Positions 46,462 through 55,030 of a stretch of 64,000 nucleotides of DNA are shown here, one piece after another. The DNA is from Hydractinia symbiolongicarpus (taxonomy: Eukaryota; Cnidaria; Hydrozoa; Anthoathecata; Hydractiniidae). Within the stretch, counting starts at the first letter, position 1; each line of letters opens with the position of its first letter. The DNA lies in the NCBI RefSeq assembly GCF_029227915.1, contig NC_079888.1, forward strand, positions 1,562,501-1,626,500, given 5' to 3'. A program made the translations under genes and the position numbers. A model generated the notes under the pieces. It did no database searches, was not told where the DNA came from, and saw only the letters and a program-made list of their open reading frames with translations.

Positions 46462-47019
46462 ATGTTAAAAGATAAATGTCAAAGAAAAATGCAAAAGTAC
46501 GTACAGAGTCAGCAATTTACAAAGTCTTACGATGTGACGGTACCGGTTCTGCAATGCTGTATCAATGCAGGTTCCACTACCGGTTATTGTTCACAGTGTT
46601 TGGAAAATTTTAGATTTAGAAATGGACCATACTACGAGGGTTTTGTATATCCAGATGATTACGAGCTTCTAGACAGAGTAGCCTCGGGCGAAAAACCATG
46701 GGCGACAATCCCGACGAAATATATAGATGAGGATCTCCAGGTTGATATCGAGGACCGGGATTTGCATATTGTTTCCGCTGAGGTGAACAAGTGGGGCATG
46801 GTCTGCTACGAGATTATCAAGGATAAGGACTTAAGGCTCTCGGATCTAGTAGACCTAAAGAAAATTGGCGACATACTCAACATTCAAATCACGGATAGGC
46901 GCCTAGTTGACATCATCGACCTTGATAGCGAGCCAAATGTTATCAAGGGAATCGTCTATGGCTATCCATTCTACACTCTAGCTCCTTATGATTATACCCG
47001 CCTTCATCCGATTGACTGA
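46462..47019 (+). CDS. Polinton hypothetical protein, 185 aa
   Basis: Intact frame from ATG 46462. It shows Cys pairs (VLQCCINAG, YCSQCLENF) near the start, then an acidic region with repeated DL/DI pairs (RLSDLVDLKKIGDILNIQ). I do not recognise it. It ends 39 bases before the hairpin at 47058-47083. Whether it starts further upstream is unclear. Confidence 0.55.
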   Translation: MLKDKCQRKMQKYVQSQQFTKSYDVTVPVLQCCINAGSTTGYCSQCLENFRFRNGPYYEGFVYPDDYELLDRVASGEKPWATIPTKYIDEDLQVDIEDRDLHIVSAEVNKWGMVCYEIIKDKDLRLSDLVDLKKIGDILNIQITDRRLVDIIDLDSEPNVIKGIVYGYPFYTLAPYDYTRLHPID

Positions 47020-47159
47020 CTCTGAGGACTCCGAGGATGACTAAGACTTTATGTTGGTAATGTGAGCCACAGGTTCACATTAACTACGCTTATGGGTATC
47101 AACTGAGCGGTTCCCCCGGTACGGGGGAACCGGTGAAACGGCCCTCGGTCTTGAGAAAT

Positions 47160-48156
47160 TTACCATTGTTTCACATGCTCTATAGGTACTTGAACATCCT
47201 CTGGGATCAGCATGAGCTCTTCTGCCACAAAACTACGTTCGGGCCCACCTGCAAGATAGTACAACAGACGGCTACCCGCCTCGATGCGGTCGAGTCTATA
47301 CATCTTTTTGCTCCACCAGGCGTCAGTAGCCCGTCTTTTCGCATCACCATGCTCTTCTCCAGGTTGTAGCAGGTACAAGTAAAGACCGTCCTCAGGTAAC
47401 GGCTTTTCTTCAGGCCGCAGGTCTTTCGTAAGTGAGACTTCATCTAGCTTGATCGCTTTTGAAGGTTTCATGCCGATCATGGCAGTCTTGGTATTGTTCA
47501 TGCTTTTGACGATGGTGTAGAGATATTTGACCCATGTGGTACTAGTCTCTTCAGTGACCAACTCTTGTGCATCCTGAGGTTTGAAAAGTCTCTCAGCGAG
47601 CACCTTGTTATAGGACTCGACAAAGGCTGTGAACGTATGATGATATTTGGTGGTTGCGCGCTTAATCTCGACGCCCTCTAGCAGTTTTGTTACATCTGAC
47701 TTGAACTCACTACCGTTGTCGCACTGGAAGATCTTCGGATAGCGTAAAGGTCCTGCTTTGTAAATGTCCTTGATCATAGCAGCGACTTCGCTGGCTTTCT
47801 TTGTTCTCAATGGTCTAGCTACCTTGTATCTCGAGGCTACATCGATCCCTGTGAGGATATATTTGTACACGTTGCTGTAGACTTTGTCATGAGGCATGTA
47901 GAGGAAGTCAATTTGGTGCATTTTATTAGGTTTTTTAATAGTAAAATGCGGGTAATCAATCCTTTTAGGTCCTCGAATATGTCTAAGCCGTACACTGGCT
48001 GTCTAGTTGCCTAGACAGCCAGTGTACGACTTTCTTTTTAGGTAGTCTACTCTTCTCAGCGAGCAATTTAACAGCCTTCCGACCAGTCCAGAGATTTTCA
48101 GGGGTATAGTAATTACTTCTCAATTTTTTCGCTTCTTCTGGAGTATGTTTCGACAT
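47160..48156 (-). pseudogene. Polinton retroviral-type integrase, frameshifted
   Basis: ATG at 48156 opens MSKHTPEEAKKLRSNYY and continues to KKVVHWLSRQ. There a 38-bp palindrome (47990-48027) breaks the frame. Beyond it another frame carries the conserved RGPKRIDYPHF and then the catalytic core: MHQIDFL and GIDVASRYKVAR (first Asp in QID), FQCDNGSEF (second Asp) and FVESYNKVLAERLF (Glu), the D,D,E set of integrases. The C-terminal part has WWSKKMYRLDRIEAG and ERSFVAEELMLIP, typical of Polinton integrases. It would cut and join the element's ends. Only the palindrome shift prevents a full protein of about 330 residues. Confidence 0.85.
47990..48027. repeat. 38-bp palindrome with 17-bp arms in the integrase gene
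   Basis: GTACACTGGCTGTCTAG, loop TTGC, then the exact complement. The coding context suggests that the ancestral sequence was already a loop-free palindrome reading HWLSRQPV and that eight bases were added at its centre. Confidence 0.85.
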
Positions 48157-48171
48157 GTTTATTACATGTCG

Positions 48172-48730
48172 ATTAAGTAAGTAAGTAAGTTATATTTGCC
48201 ATCATTATAAAATCGTTAAAAATATTTACAGAGAAAAAGAAATTGAAAACAAATAAATAAAATAATAAACTATATATAATATTAAAATGTATCATAAAAA
48301 ATATAAAATAAAATTAAATGCAATTTTCCTGAGTGTTGATATGTTTGATGGCTGGATAACACAAAACAAGCCAAGGCGAGATTTCCATTGTGGTCCATTT
48401 CTACCCTTATAGAAAAAAAGATAAGCAAAACGAAAACGAAAGGATTATCAAAAGATCATATGAATTTAATTCACAAAATCATCTGAGTCCCTTCTCGTTA
48501 TAACATCAAAATAGTGCTTTTTTAGGTTGTGTTTAAAACTGTTTGTAGTACTAGATCTTTTAAGACCCTCAGGAAGAGTATTCCATAAGGAGGGTCCAAG
48601 GTAGGAAAGACACTGTTGACCTTGGGATGTTTTTACACAAGATTGTTCAAGCCTCTGGAATGATGAACGAGTCGAAGCTCTTCTATGACTTGATGGAATA
48701 AATACATCAGACATGTACAGAGGACATTTT
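48172..48730 (-). mobile_element. 5'-truncated LINE insertion in the Polinton
   Basis: Minus-strand frame 48714-48466 reads RASTRSSFQRLEQS, CLSYLGPSLWNTLPEGLK and NSFKHNLKKHYFD, the usual C-terminus of CR1/L2/RTE-type LINE reverse transcriptases. The 3' end is a short tandem tail (ACTT repeated, 48174-48191). The inserted DNA is more AT-rich than the Polinton around it. A target duplication could not be fixed; ACATGT occurs on both sides. Confidence 0.65.
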
Positions 48731-48779
48731 TTCTGAAAAAATTTATATGCATGATTGTTTACGCATACTTTAAACCTTT

Positions 48780-49190
48780 ATGGATTACGCCCATTTGTAC
48801 ACTGCAAAACCAAGGAGGGCTAAGGATCCTACGATAAACGTCAGCTCACCGTCTTGTTGCTGTTTGCTGGGCGTGTAGAAGTCGGATAACTTAGGAGCCT
48901 TCTCGATCGTTGCGATGTAATAGTCTCTCATACCTTCATCGAGCTCCTTCAAGCTCTCTCCAGCTTGCCTTTTCAGCTCTCGTTGATGGTTATACCAATC
49001 GATCTTTGCCTGCCGATCTCTTACCCACTGTGCTTGAGCAGCTTGAAGTTTTTCAATTGCTTTATCATGCTTTTTACGCTCGGCCTCACCATGGCCTGAC
49101 AGCTTACTGAACAGATAGTTACTCCCCGAGAATGCTAGAGCATTGATTATAGCGCCAAACGACTATACCGTGACATCATAGCGCTCGCGA
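48780..49190 (-). pseudogene. Fragment of a Polinton protein with coiled coil and terminal membrane segment
   Basis: The minus strand reads LIINALAFSGSNYLFSKLSG, KKHDKAIEKLQAAQ, then a helix with many Lys/Glu, and at the end ELTFIVGSLALLGFAVYKWA, a likely membrane anchor. I recall similar proteins next to capsid genes of cnidarian Polintons; function unknown. Its start is fused to the tail of the capsid remnant, so a deletion joined the two. Confidence 0.5.
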
Positions 49191-49904
49191 GACCCTTGTT
49201 ATTAACCTTGTGAAACTCTAGTGCGATATTAGTGATCTTGTACGCACTGTCTGCAGGCTTAGCTGCCGTGCTTCCTAAGACACCGTACCGGTATCCTTTA
49301 TAACGTCACCGTACGATGCAAAATGGATCACAAACTGTAACCTATCGTGTAGCCCTGGCTGGTAGAACGGCAAGTCTCGTGTCAATTCAAACATTTTTCC
49401 TAGAGGAATACAAAACGTGCTGCCATAAGCTGCGACGATCGCTTTTTCCTCATCCGTGCCTACATGATCAGCCGCTTTCACCTGTAGTGCGCGGATTGTA
49501 CCGTCGTTGGGATTGATCCCCTCTAGGATCAAGTTGTTTTCCCGATGAAACTTGGGCAACCATAGGTCCTTGTAGGTAGCGAGCACCCTGTAGTCGCTAA
49601 TATTTTGCACCTCGTTGCCATTCAAAGTGATACGAAGATTTTGCACCAAGGATTTACCTATGTTGCTGACGATAGTGCGCTTCGTGTTTGTTCCCGTAAG
49701 TTCCAGATCGAAAAGTAGTTTGATACTGCCTGGAAAAATTACATCGTTCTGTCCCATGTTGGGGATATCAACATACAAGTCCTCGTTCTGATTAATCGTA
49801 CTAGGCACATGACTTACTTTTACACGCTGCTTCTTACCTTTCATAGACATCATCGTTTTAATTTCCGCGTAGGGGTCGAGCTTGGTTCCGAATATATTAC
49901 TCAT
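49191..49904 (-). pseudogene. Polinton major capsid protein (double jelly-roll type), N-terminal part
   Basis: ATG at 49904 opens MSNIFGTKLDPYAEIK. Then come YVDIPNMGQNDVIFPGSIKL, a block NIGKSLVQNLRITLNGNEV and CIPLGKMFELTRDLPFYQ, the pattern I know from the first jelly roll of Polinton capsid proteins. The frame breaks at 49275, after which the shifted frame has AYKITNIALEF and LASAMMSRYS, the next part of the same protein. It is then lost into the neighbouring gene fragment. About half of a normal capsid protein (around 500-600 residues) remains. It divergently faces the coiled-coil gene, 33 bases apart. Confidence 0.65.
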
Positions 49905-49937
49905 GCTTTATTATTAGCTGATTTTCATTTCAAATAA

Positions 49938-51176
49938 ATGCCGATTAATCCAATATACGAAGGAGACGACTTTACGTCAGAGGAAAACATTCCAGACAAG
50001 GATTTCAGTAGGCCTGATGCCAGCTCCACGATAACGCCAGATCAGGGTCAATCGCCTAGCGTCTCGGCACGAGACATCACAACAAGGCAGAGGGAAGAGC
50101 TACTAAAATCAAAGGTCGACGATCTTTACGAACACCTTGAGGAGCTGGGGCAGCCAATCGCGAGATATTACAACGAGTTTGAGGCACGGGGAAACCAGCT
50201 TCTTTTCGATGGCATAGAGATCACGAAAAGGCATGGTGAATTAAGGAGCGTTGCCGAGATAAAGAGGAGATTAGGTACAAATCGCTTGCGAGCCATGGGG
50301 TTTACCGACTATAATACACCAAACAAAGGCAGTAAAGTAATGGCTCAGAAACTCCTTAACGAGATTGTTCACGTTGAAGAGAAGGCCGAGGATATTGAAA
50401 TGATGCCGCTGCTCGAGAATGACCTGGATGCAACGAAGATCTTGATCGAAGAGACTCCCTTTGGCGCCAGCTTCACAGAGCGTGAAAGAAGAGGGCTCAA
50501 CCTCGAGCTTCAAACGCTAAGGGGTAACCTGAAGCACCTGAAAAACAAGATGATCTTCTACGACAGCGAGATCGCCAAAGCAGAAGCCAAGGTGAAAAGG
50601 CTTGAAACGAAGAAGGCTACACCTGGACTATCAGAGGAACAGCAAAATATCTGGAACAAAGATATTGCAAGAGCTAGGGAAGATCTAGAACGACTCCAAG
50701 ATCAAAAGGAAGAAGTACGAGAAGCGCACGGTTTACTATCATCTGACACTCAGAGCCAACTGAGCGCAATTAAGGAAACGCTGATGAAAATCGCAGAAGG
50801 CGATAAAGCTCCGACTGAAAAGCTTAGAATCTTGTTCAAGGAGCAAGGGATTACTATAGCGAGCATCGTGGCGGCTGTTGGTCTACTGATTTCCACCATC
50901 GTACTCGCAGTTACAGGTGGTGTTGCTGCTGCAGCGGCAGGAAGCGCCGCAGGGAAGGGCTTTTTGCAAAAACAGCTGGAAAGGATTGGAAAAATTTTGA
51001 AATATCTGGCACGTAAGGCAGGTGCGGCGCTACCTGGGATTATTGGCACGGTTGTCTCGTTCGCTCTTAAAGTAGCAGCAAAAGTTGTTGAATACGCAGC
51101 CAAACACCTCTACATGACAATCGCTGCCGCTGCTGCTGGTTTTGTTGTGGCATATAAGAGAGGCAAACTATATTAA
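49938..51176 (+). CDS. Polinton coiled-coil membrane protein, 412 aa
   Basis: Intact. Residues 1-60 are acidic and disordered; about 60-270 form helical, strongly charged coiled coil (EQQNIWNKDIARAREDLERL). The C-terminal third is hydrophobic and Ala/Gly-rich, with likely membrane segments (IASIVAAVGLLISTIVLAV and TIAAAAAGFVVAYKRG). Such proteins occur in Polintons near capsid genes; a virion or membrane role is only inference. The stop codon lies inside a perfect hairpin shared with the convergent gene at 51192. Confidence 0.7.
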   Translation: MPINPIYEGDDFTSEENIPDKDFSRPDASSTITPDQGQSPSVSARDITTRQREELLKSKVDDLYEHLEELGQPIARYYNEFEARGNQLLFDGIEITKRHGELRSVAEIKRRLGTNRLRAMGFTDYNTPNKGSKVMAQKLLNEIVHVEEKAEDIEMMPLLENDLDATKILIEETPFGASFTERERRGLNLELQTLRGNLKHLKNKMIFYDSEIAKAEAKVKRLETKKATPGLSEEQQNIWNKDIARAREDLERLQDQKEEVREAHGLLSSDTQSQLSAIKETLMKIAEGDKAPTEKLRILFKEQGITIASIVAAVGLLISTIVLAVTGGVAAAAAGSAAGKGFLQKQLERIGKILKYLARKAGAALPGIIGTVVSFALKVAAKVVEYAAKHLYMTIAAAAAGFVVAYKRGKLY

Positions 51177-51196
51177 TGCTCCTGCGGAGCATTAAT
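51172..51196. terminator. Hairpin covering the stop codons of two convergent genes
   Basis: ATTAATGCTCC, loop TGC, GGAGCATTAAT. The plus gene's TAA (51174-51176) and the minus gene's TAA (51194-51192) occupy mirror positions. This probably marks transcript ends. Confidence 0.7.
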
Positions 51197-52334
51197 ATTT
51201 CTTCAACCAAATGTACATTAGTATCGATAATACTCCCATTGTAATTAAGTCAGCGTTGATGTCATCGTGAGGGTTTCCATCTCCTAGATCTGACTGAGGT
51301 ATCTTTTCAGGCCCCGGTTTTAGGGCACCCCTCGATATTTCTTGGCCAGGTGGTGACCTGACTCGTTTTAAAAACCGAGGCTGTGTGGGTTTGTTGTTTA
51401 GGTCTAGCTTTATGCCAATCATCGCTCTCGCCGGCGCAATCAAGATGTTGTTGCTAAACCCCACAATTTTACCAATACGCAGGTTCATATCGGATGGTAG
51501 TATGTACACGTGGTGGATCACGGCAAAATTCACTGGGGTCCTGGCATATTGAAGCACCTTTTGAAACTCGGTGATATCGTGACCTACGTTCTCCTCACGT
51601 TGTACCATGGCTTCGAATTTCTGTAGTAGTATCTGTCCCGCTGTGAAATTGTCAGCATCCGAACCTATAAGGGATGCCTTGGCATCAGCTTGGGACCCTA
51701 GTAGTAAAATCACGTAAACACGAAAACTCTCGCTAAGCTTCGTCAGACCTTCCTATGTCAGGCCTTGGCCCGTAGGCATGATAAACTTGGCCCAATCACC
51801 ATTTACTTGCGGCCACCATCTACCATTTGTGAGCGAGGACATGAGAGCCTTAAACTTGTATTAAGCATTGGGGTCGGCACCATATTCACGATAAATCTGG
51901 GTATATCCAGATGTAGAGTAGGGGTTTTCGTATTGAGAAAAGCCGTCATCGTATGGCACGGGTACCTTCATTCTTGCTAGGATACGCCGCATGTGGTAAT
52001 AGACGTGGAATTTAAAGATACTGTTGATATGGGGCACGGAGCCATTCAAGTGTTTGGCGGATATACCCAGGGCGATGCTAGCGCAATGACAAGCGAAATT
52101 AACTTGTATATTCCAGTGGCGAAGGGCTTGACCGGACCAATTTACACTTACGGGGTCGTTCAACAGGTTAGTGGGGACTTTTATTGGGTATTTCGTGAAC
52201 ATCGAGAAGGTCACAGGAATGTGCGATTCTGTAGAAACGTAGAGGTCTTGATGTTCTAGATTAAGTACACCGAGAGGCCATTCGCCTCTATTGGACTTGT
52301 ATTTTGCTTTTGGGTTGTATGAGTAAATGTTCAT
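51192..52334 (-). pseudogene. Conserved Polinton protein, candidate virion component
   Basis: From ATG 52334: WPLGVLNLEHQDLYV, VPTNLLNDPVSVNWSGQALR and YHMRRILARMKVPVPYDDGF up to a stop at 51863-51861. After it the same reading continues (GRWWPQVNGDWAKFIMP, a second stop, then LLGSQADAKASLIG) to the end at 51192. The C-terminus is a probable membrane segment (ITMGVLSILMYIWLKKY). Two stops make it a pseudogene of about 380 codons. I recall the family from cnidarian Polintons but not a tested function. Confidence 0.55.
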
Positions 52335-52348
52335 CTTTTCTAATAAAC

Positions 52349-53022
52349 ATGAGACAGCTGTATGTGACCAATATAGAGAAGCCTACGATTTTTAACGATT
52401 ACCTAGGTCAGGATACGAGAATTGCCCTGAAATACGGGCCTGAAGTATCAGGCCCGTATGGCTGAACCTTTACAGCGACAATGATTTTGTCATTCGTAGG
52501 ACAGGGCCTGATCAGAAAGAGATTAGAATTGAAATTATGAACGGTTTGTACAAGATTGAAGATATCGCGGCCATCGTCAACAGTCAAGCACAGGACAAGA
52601 TCAAATTGTTTGTATTAAAGAACGGACTCTGTAGGCTTAGGGTTAGTGACGGGTATACTGTGGTAATCCATCGAAAACTAAGGAGCTTATGGGGCTACCC
52701 TACGACCCTGCAAAAAAGTATTTTACCAAAGGCGACTATGACAGCTTCTACAAAACTGACGTGTACCAAAGATTGAGACTCGTTTGCCCCCAGATGGATG
52801 AAGACGATTGCCTACTGGATGGAAAGAAATCAAAAATTCTTGCTTTGCTTCCTATTAAAGAGTTAAACGCATGGGGAGATATGCTTACATGGAGTTTTGA
52901 CACTGCAATCTACCTTCCTTTGAAAGGCTCAACAGACAGACGGAGTTATGCTGACAGACGAGCATCATCATGAAAAAAATGTTTCGTTCGCCGGAATTAC
53001 GATGCATTTACTCATAGAATAA
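52349..53022 (+). pseudogene. Penton-like minor capsid protein, frameshifted
   Basis: ATG 52349 (MRQLYVTNIEKPTIF) runs into the palindrome 52432-52459 and stops just after it. A shifted frame continues with NLYSDNDFVIRR, then RIEIMNGLYKIEDI and CRLRVSDGYTVVIH. A further shift near 52685 gives LGLPYDPAKKYFTKGDYDSF, LALLPIKELNAWGDM and FDTAIYLPLKGS, and a last one leads to EKNVSFAGITMHLLIE. The stop TAA (53020-53022) touches the ATG of the next gene. I match it from memory to the single-jelly-roll penton type of Polintons and adintoviruses. Three shifts disable it. Confidence 0.55.
52432..52459. repeat. 28-bp palindrome inside the penton-like gene
   Basis: ATACGGGCCTGA, loop AGTA, TCAGGCCCGTAT, perfect 12-bp arms in coding sequence. 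The frame breaks within a few bases after it. Confidence 0.85.
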
Positions 53023-53700
53023 ATGGCTGATAAGCTTTACCCAACTTTGCCGCCAAGTGCGCCTGAGCATGAGCCTGAAGAAAGTCAGGTATACAGACTA
53101 AAAAAGATCGAGGAGGTGGAACAGTACTTGCGTGGTGAGATCAAAGAGCGTGACAAACTCGCCAAAAAGTTCAAGTTGCATGGTACGTGGGTTGGATTCA
53201 CTGATCATGGTTTGCTAGCTGCAAGTATTATAACTTCAGGTGTTGGGATTGGTAGTATGCTGTCCGGAATAGGTGTACCACTAGCTGTGGCGATGGGTGG
53301 TATCACAATCGCTGTAGGACTAGGGCAGGCAGGTTTAAGGAATGCGGGGAAGAGGCTAGACGTTAAGGCAAAGAAGCATGAGGGCATCAGACTCTTAGGA
53401 GAGACTAAGTTGAACTCCGTTGTCGACCTCATCTCAAAGGCTGTGGAGAACGGTGTGATTAGTGATTATGAGTTCAGCCTAATCATCCAGGAGAAGCAAC
53501 GCTACATGTTGCTGAAGGAGCAGGTCCGACAACGAACGAGAAAGATCGTAGATTCCATCAATGATCGGGAGCGACAGCAGCTTGTCGCAAAGGGGCGTGA
53601 GAAGGCCAAAGAGGACCTTATGAAAAAACTTCAATCTGCGCAGTATGCCAGCCACCTGCTTATTCGTAGATCTAGTGTATTATTCAAAACACTAGCTCAG
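53023..53700 (+). CDS. Polinton helical membrane protein
   Basis: ATG 53023 follows directly on the previous stop. Residues 20-60 are charged helix (YRLKKIEEVEQYLRGEI). About 65-115 hold a hydrophobic Gly/Ile-rich segment (LAASIITSGVGIGSML, AVAMGGITIAVGLGQAG), then charged helices (EKQRYMLLKEQVRQRTRK). The frame stays open to 53925, but the part past about 53670 is the reverse of the opposite gene and crosses the hairpin 53672-53695. The true end is therefore probably near 53670, lost by a small indel. Family common in cnidarian Polintons; function unknown. Confidence 0.65.
53672..53695. terminator. Hairpin between convergent genes
   Basis: CTAGTGT and ACACTAG around a 10-base loop. The minus gene's TAG stop (53694-53692) is part of the right arm. 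Confidence 0.55.
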
Positions 53701-53973
53701 TTCTCCCGTATCTTGATCTATGAGCAAGTCGCCATCATGTACGACACGTCGCTGTTTTTTAGCGAGATCCCTCAAATATTGTTCAAGATTTTTCTCCCAT
53801 GCAATTTCAGCACAAGGCTCGCAGTACGGTCCGTCCGTTTGTGTCGACGCATCCTTATACTTGACTTTGCGTATGGCTCCGACAAGGTCTATTCGCTTCA
53901 ACGTAGAGTACCCTTTGAGACCTAAAGCTTTAGCTTCTTGTCGCAGTTCGTCCATTTGTTTATGTGAACACAA
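53692..53973 (-). CDS. Small SAP-like protein, 93 aa
   Basis: Residues 8-35 (LRQEAKALGLKGYSTLKRID) fit a SAP or Rho-N-like helix-extended loop-helix that binds DNA. Then CxxC (YCEPC) and a charged tail follow. It is first in a minus-strand run with the genes at 54002, 54239, 54639 and 55031. A nucleic-acid role is inferred from the SAP-like pattern only. Confidence 0.6.
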   Translation of the reverse strand: MCSHKQMDELRQEAKALGLKGYSTLKRIDLVGAIRKVKYKDASTQTDGPYCEPCAEIAWEKNLEQYLRDLAKKQRRVVHDGDLLIDQDTGELS

Positions 53974-54001
53974 CGACCTTTACTCCTTTACTGTTTTACC
54001 A

Positions 54002-54208
54002 TCAAACATTTATTTTTGGGTCTAACCTGCTTTGCCCCATGGACAAAAAGAAAGTCTCACAAGGGCAGTGGCCACCATTGTAAGTGACGTAGTCTTGGTA
54101 GCAATACCAACAAAGCACCTTCTCTCCCACGCGCAGACGTCTTTGACATCTACCACATCTATCGTAGGTATCTAGAGTTCTTTGACAGTCATCGCAGATT
54201 TCTCGCAT
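54002..54208 (-). CDS. Small zinc-ribbon-like protein, 68 aa
   Basis: MREICDDCQRTLDTYDRCGR starts the protein, followed by CQRRL, CWYCYQDYV and HCPCETF: four CxxC pairs, enough for two zinc sites. No enzyme motif. Common companion in cnidarian Polintons, role unknown. Confidence 0.6.
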   Translation of the reverse strand: MREICDDCQRTLDTYDRCGRCQRRLRVGEKVLCWYCYQDYVTYNGGHCPCETFFLSMGQSRLDPKINV

Positions 54209-54238
54209 TTATTTTATTTAGTTTTTGCGCACCATTTC

Positions 54239-54451
54239 TTATAGACCGTCAATTCTCTCTAATTTATCGTTGATATACCTCTCGCACTCTTCTTCTTTCA
54301 TACTGTTCAGCACAAGTGCGGTAGAGGTTAGAGCTAGGGCAGCTATCACAAGCGCGGTAGAGGTGAGTGCTAGGACGGCTCCCACACCTACAAAAAACGT
54401 TACAAGTGTAAAAACTGTGTACCTATCTTCCGCTGTCTTATTGGTTGACAT
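54239..54451 (-). CDS. Small two-helix membrane protein, 70 aa
   Basis: A short charged N-terminus, then VFTLVTFFVGVGAVLAL and TALVIAALALTSTALVL, two likely membrane spans, and an acidic end (KEEECERYINDKLE). The repeated ALTSTALV suggests an internal duplication. Function unknown. Confidence 0.55.
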   Translation of the reverse strand: MSTNKTAEDRYTVFTLVTFFVGVGAVLALTSTALVIAALALTSTALVLNSMKEEECERYINDKLERIDGL

Positions 54452-54573
54452 TTATTATACATACATTCAGACTTCAACTAGCAAAGGTCGCAATTTTCCC
54501 TATTCAAACAGATTTTGTTGATGTCAGCAGTTTTTATCGGCAACAATTTTCAGTGTGCCCATAGTTTATTTTT

Positions 54574-54599
54574 TTTTGTGACTGTCTCCAGTCACAAAA
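54574..54599. terminator. Perfect 11-bp-stem hairpin in an intergenic gap
   Basis: TTTTGTGACTG, loop TCTC, CAGTCACAAAA, 40 bases downstream (minus strand) of the gene at 54639. It resembles a transcript-end signal. Confidence 0.65.
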
Positions 54600-54638
54600 G
54601 ATCCTCACTACTTTTTTGTCTTGGTTGGTATACCAAAG

Positions 54639-54980
54639 TCATTTTGGATGCTCGTCTAGTTCATCATACGCTTCCACAAGGTCGTAATCATAGTAAAATT
54701 GACCAGGATTGTTCGTAGATTGTTTCTTTTCCAGTGATTTGATAAACATCTGACCTGTTCGACCTATCAAAGCTTCTCTCAGCACACTCGTTGCCCATGC
54801 TCGAAATCGTTCACCATCGCAATCGATCAATGTGATGACAGTTGCATCACCTTTTTTGGTCTTGATCTCTTCAACATACTCAATTTTGAATATGATTCCA
54901 GTGGGAACATCACGCCACTTCATAATGCTCTCGTGTTCTGATTTCAAGGCATCAAATTGTTCTACAGATAGGAAAGGCAT
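54639..54980 (-). CDS. Small OB-fold-like protein, 113 aa
   Basis: ATG 54980: MPFLSVEQFDALKSEHESI, then a beta-rich stretch (GIIFKIEYVEEIKTKKGDAT, ITLIDCDGERFRAWAT) and MFIKSLEKKQST. The strand pattern and RFRAWAT-type block suit a single-stranded-DNA-binding OB fold, but this is inference from pattern. The frame is intact. Confidence 0.5.
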   Translation of the reverse strand: MPFLSVEQFDALKSEHESIMKWRDVPTGIIFKIEYVEEIKTKKGDATVITLIDCDGERFRAWATSVLREALIGRTGQMFIKSLEKKQSTNNPGQFYYDYDLVEAYDELDEHPK

Positions 54981-55030
54981 CTCTTTATTATAGATTTTTT
55001 AAACCTCAACCACGATCAAAGTACTGGACA

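Noticed and set aside
53701-53925. Continuation of the plus-strand frame past 53700
   Set aside because: It is the reverse of the SAP-like gene and crosses the gene-end hairpin, so it is read-through after a lost stop.
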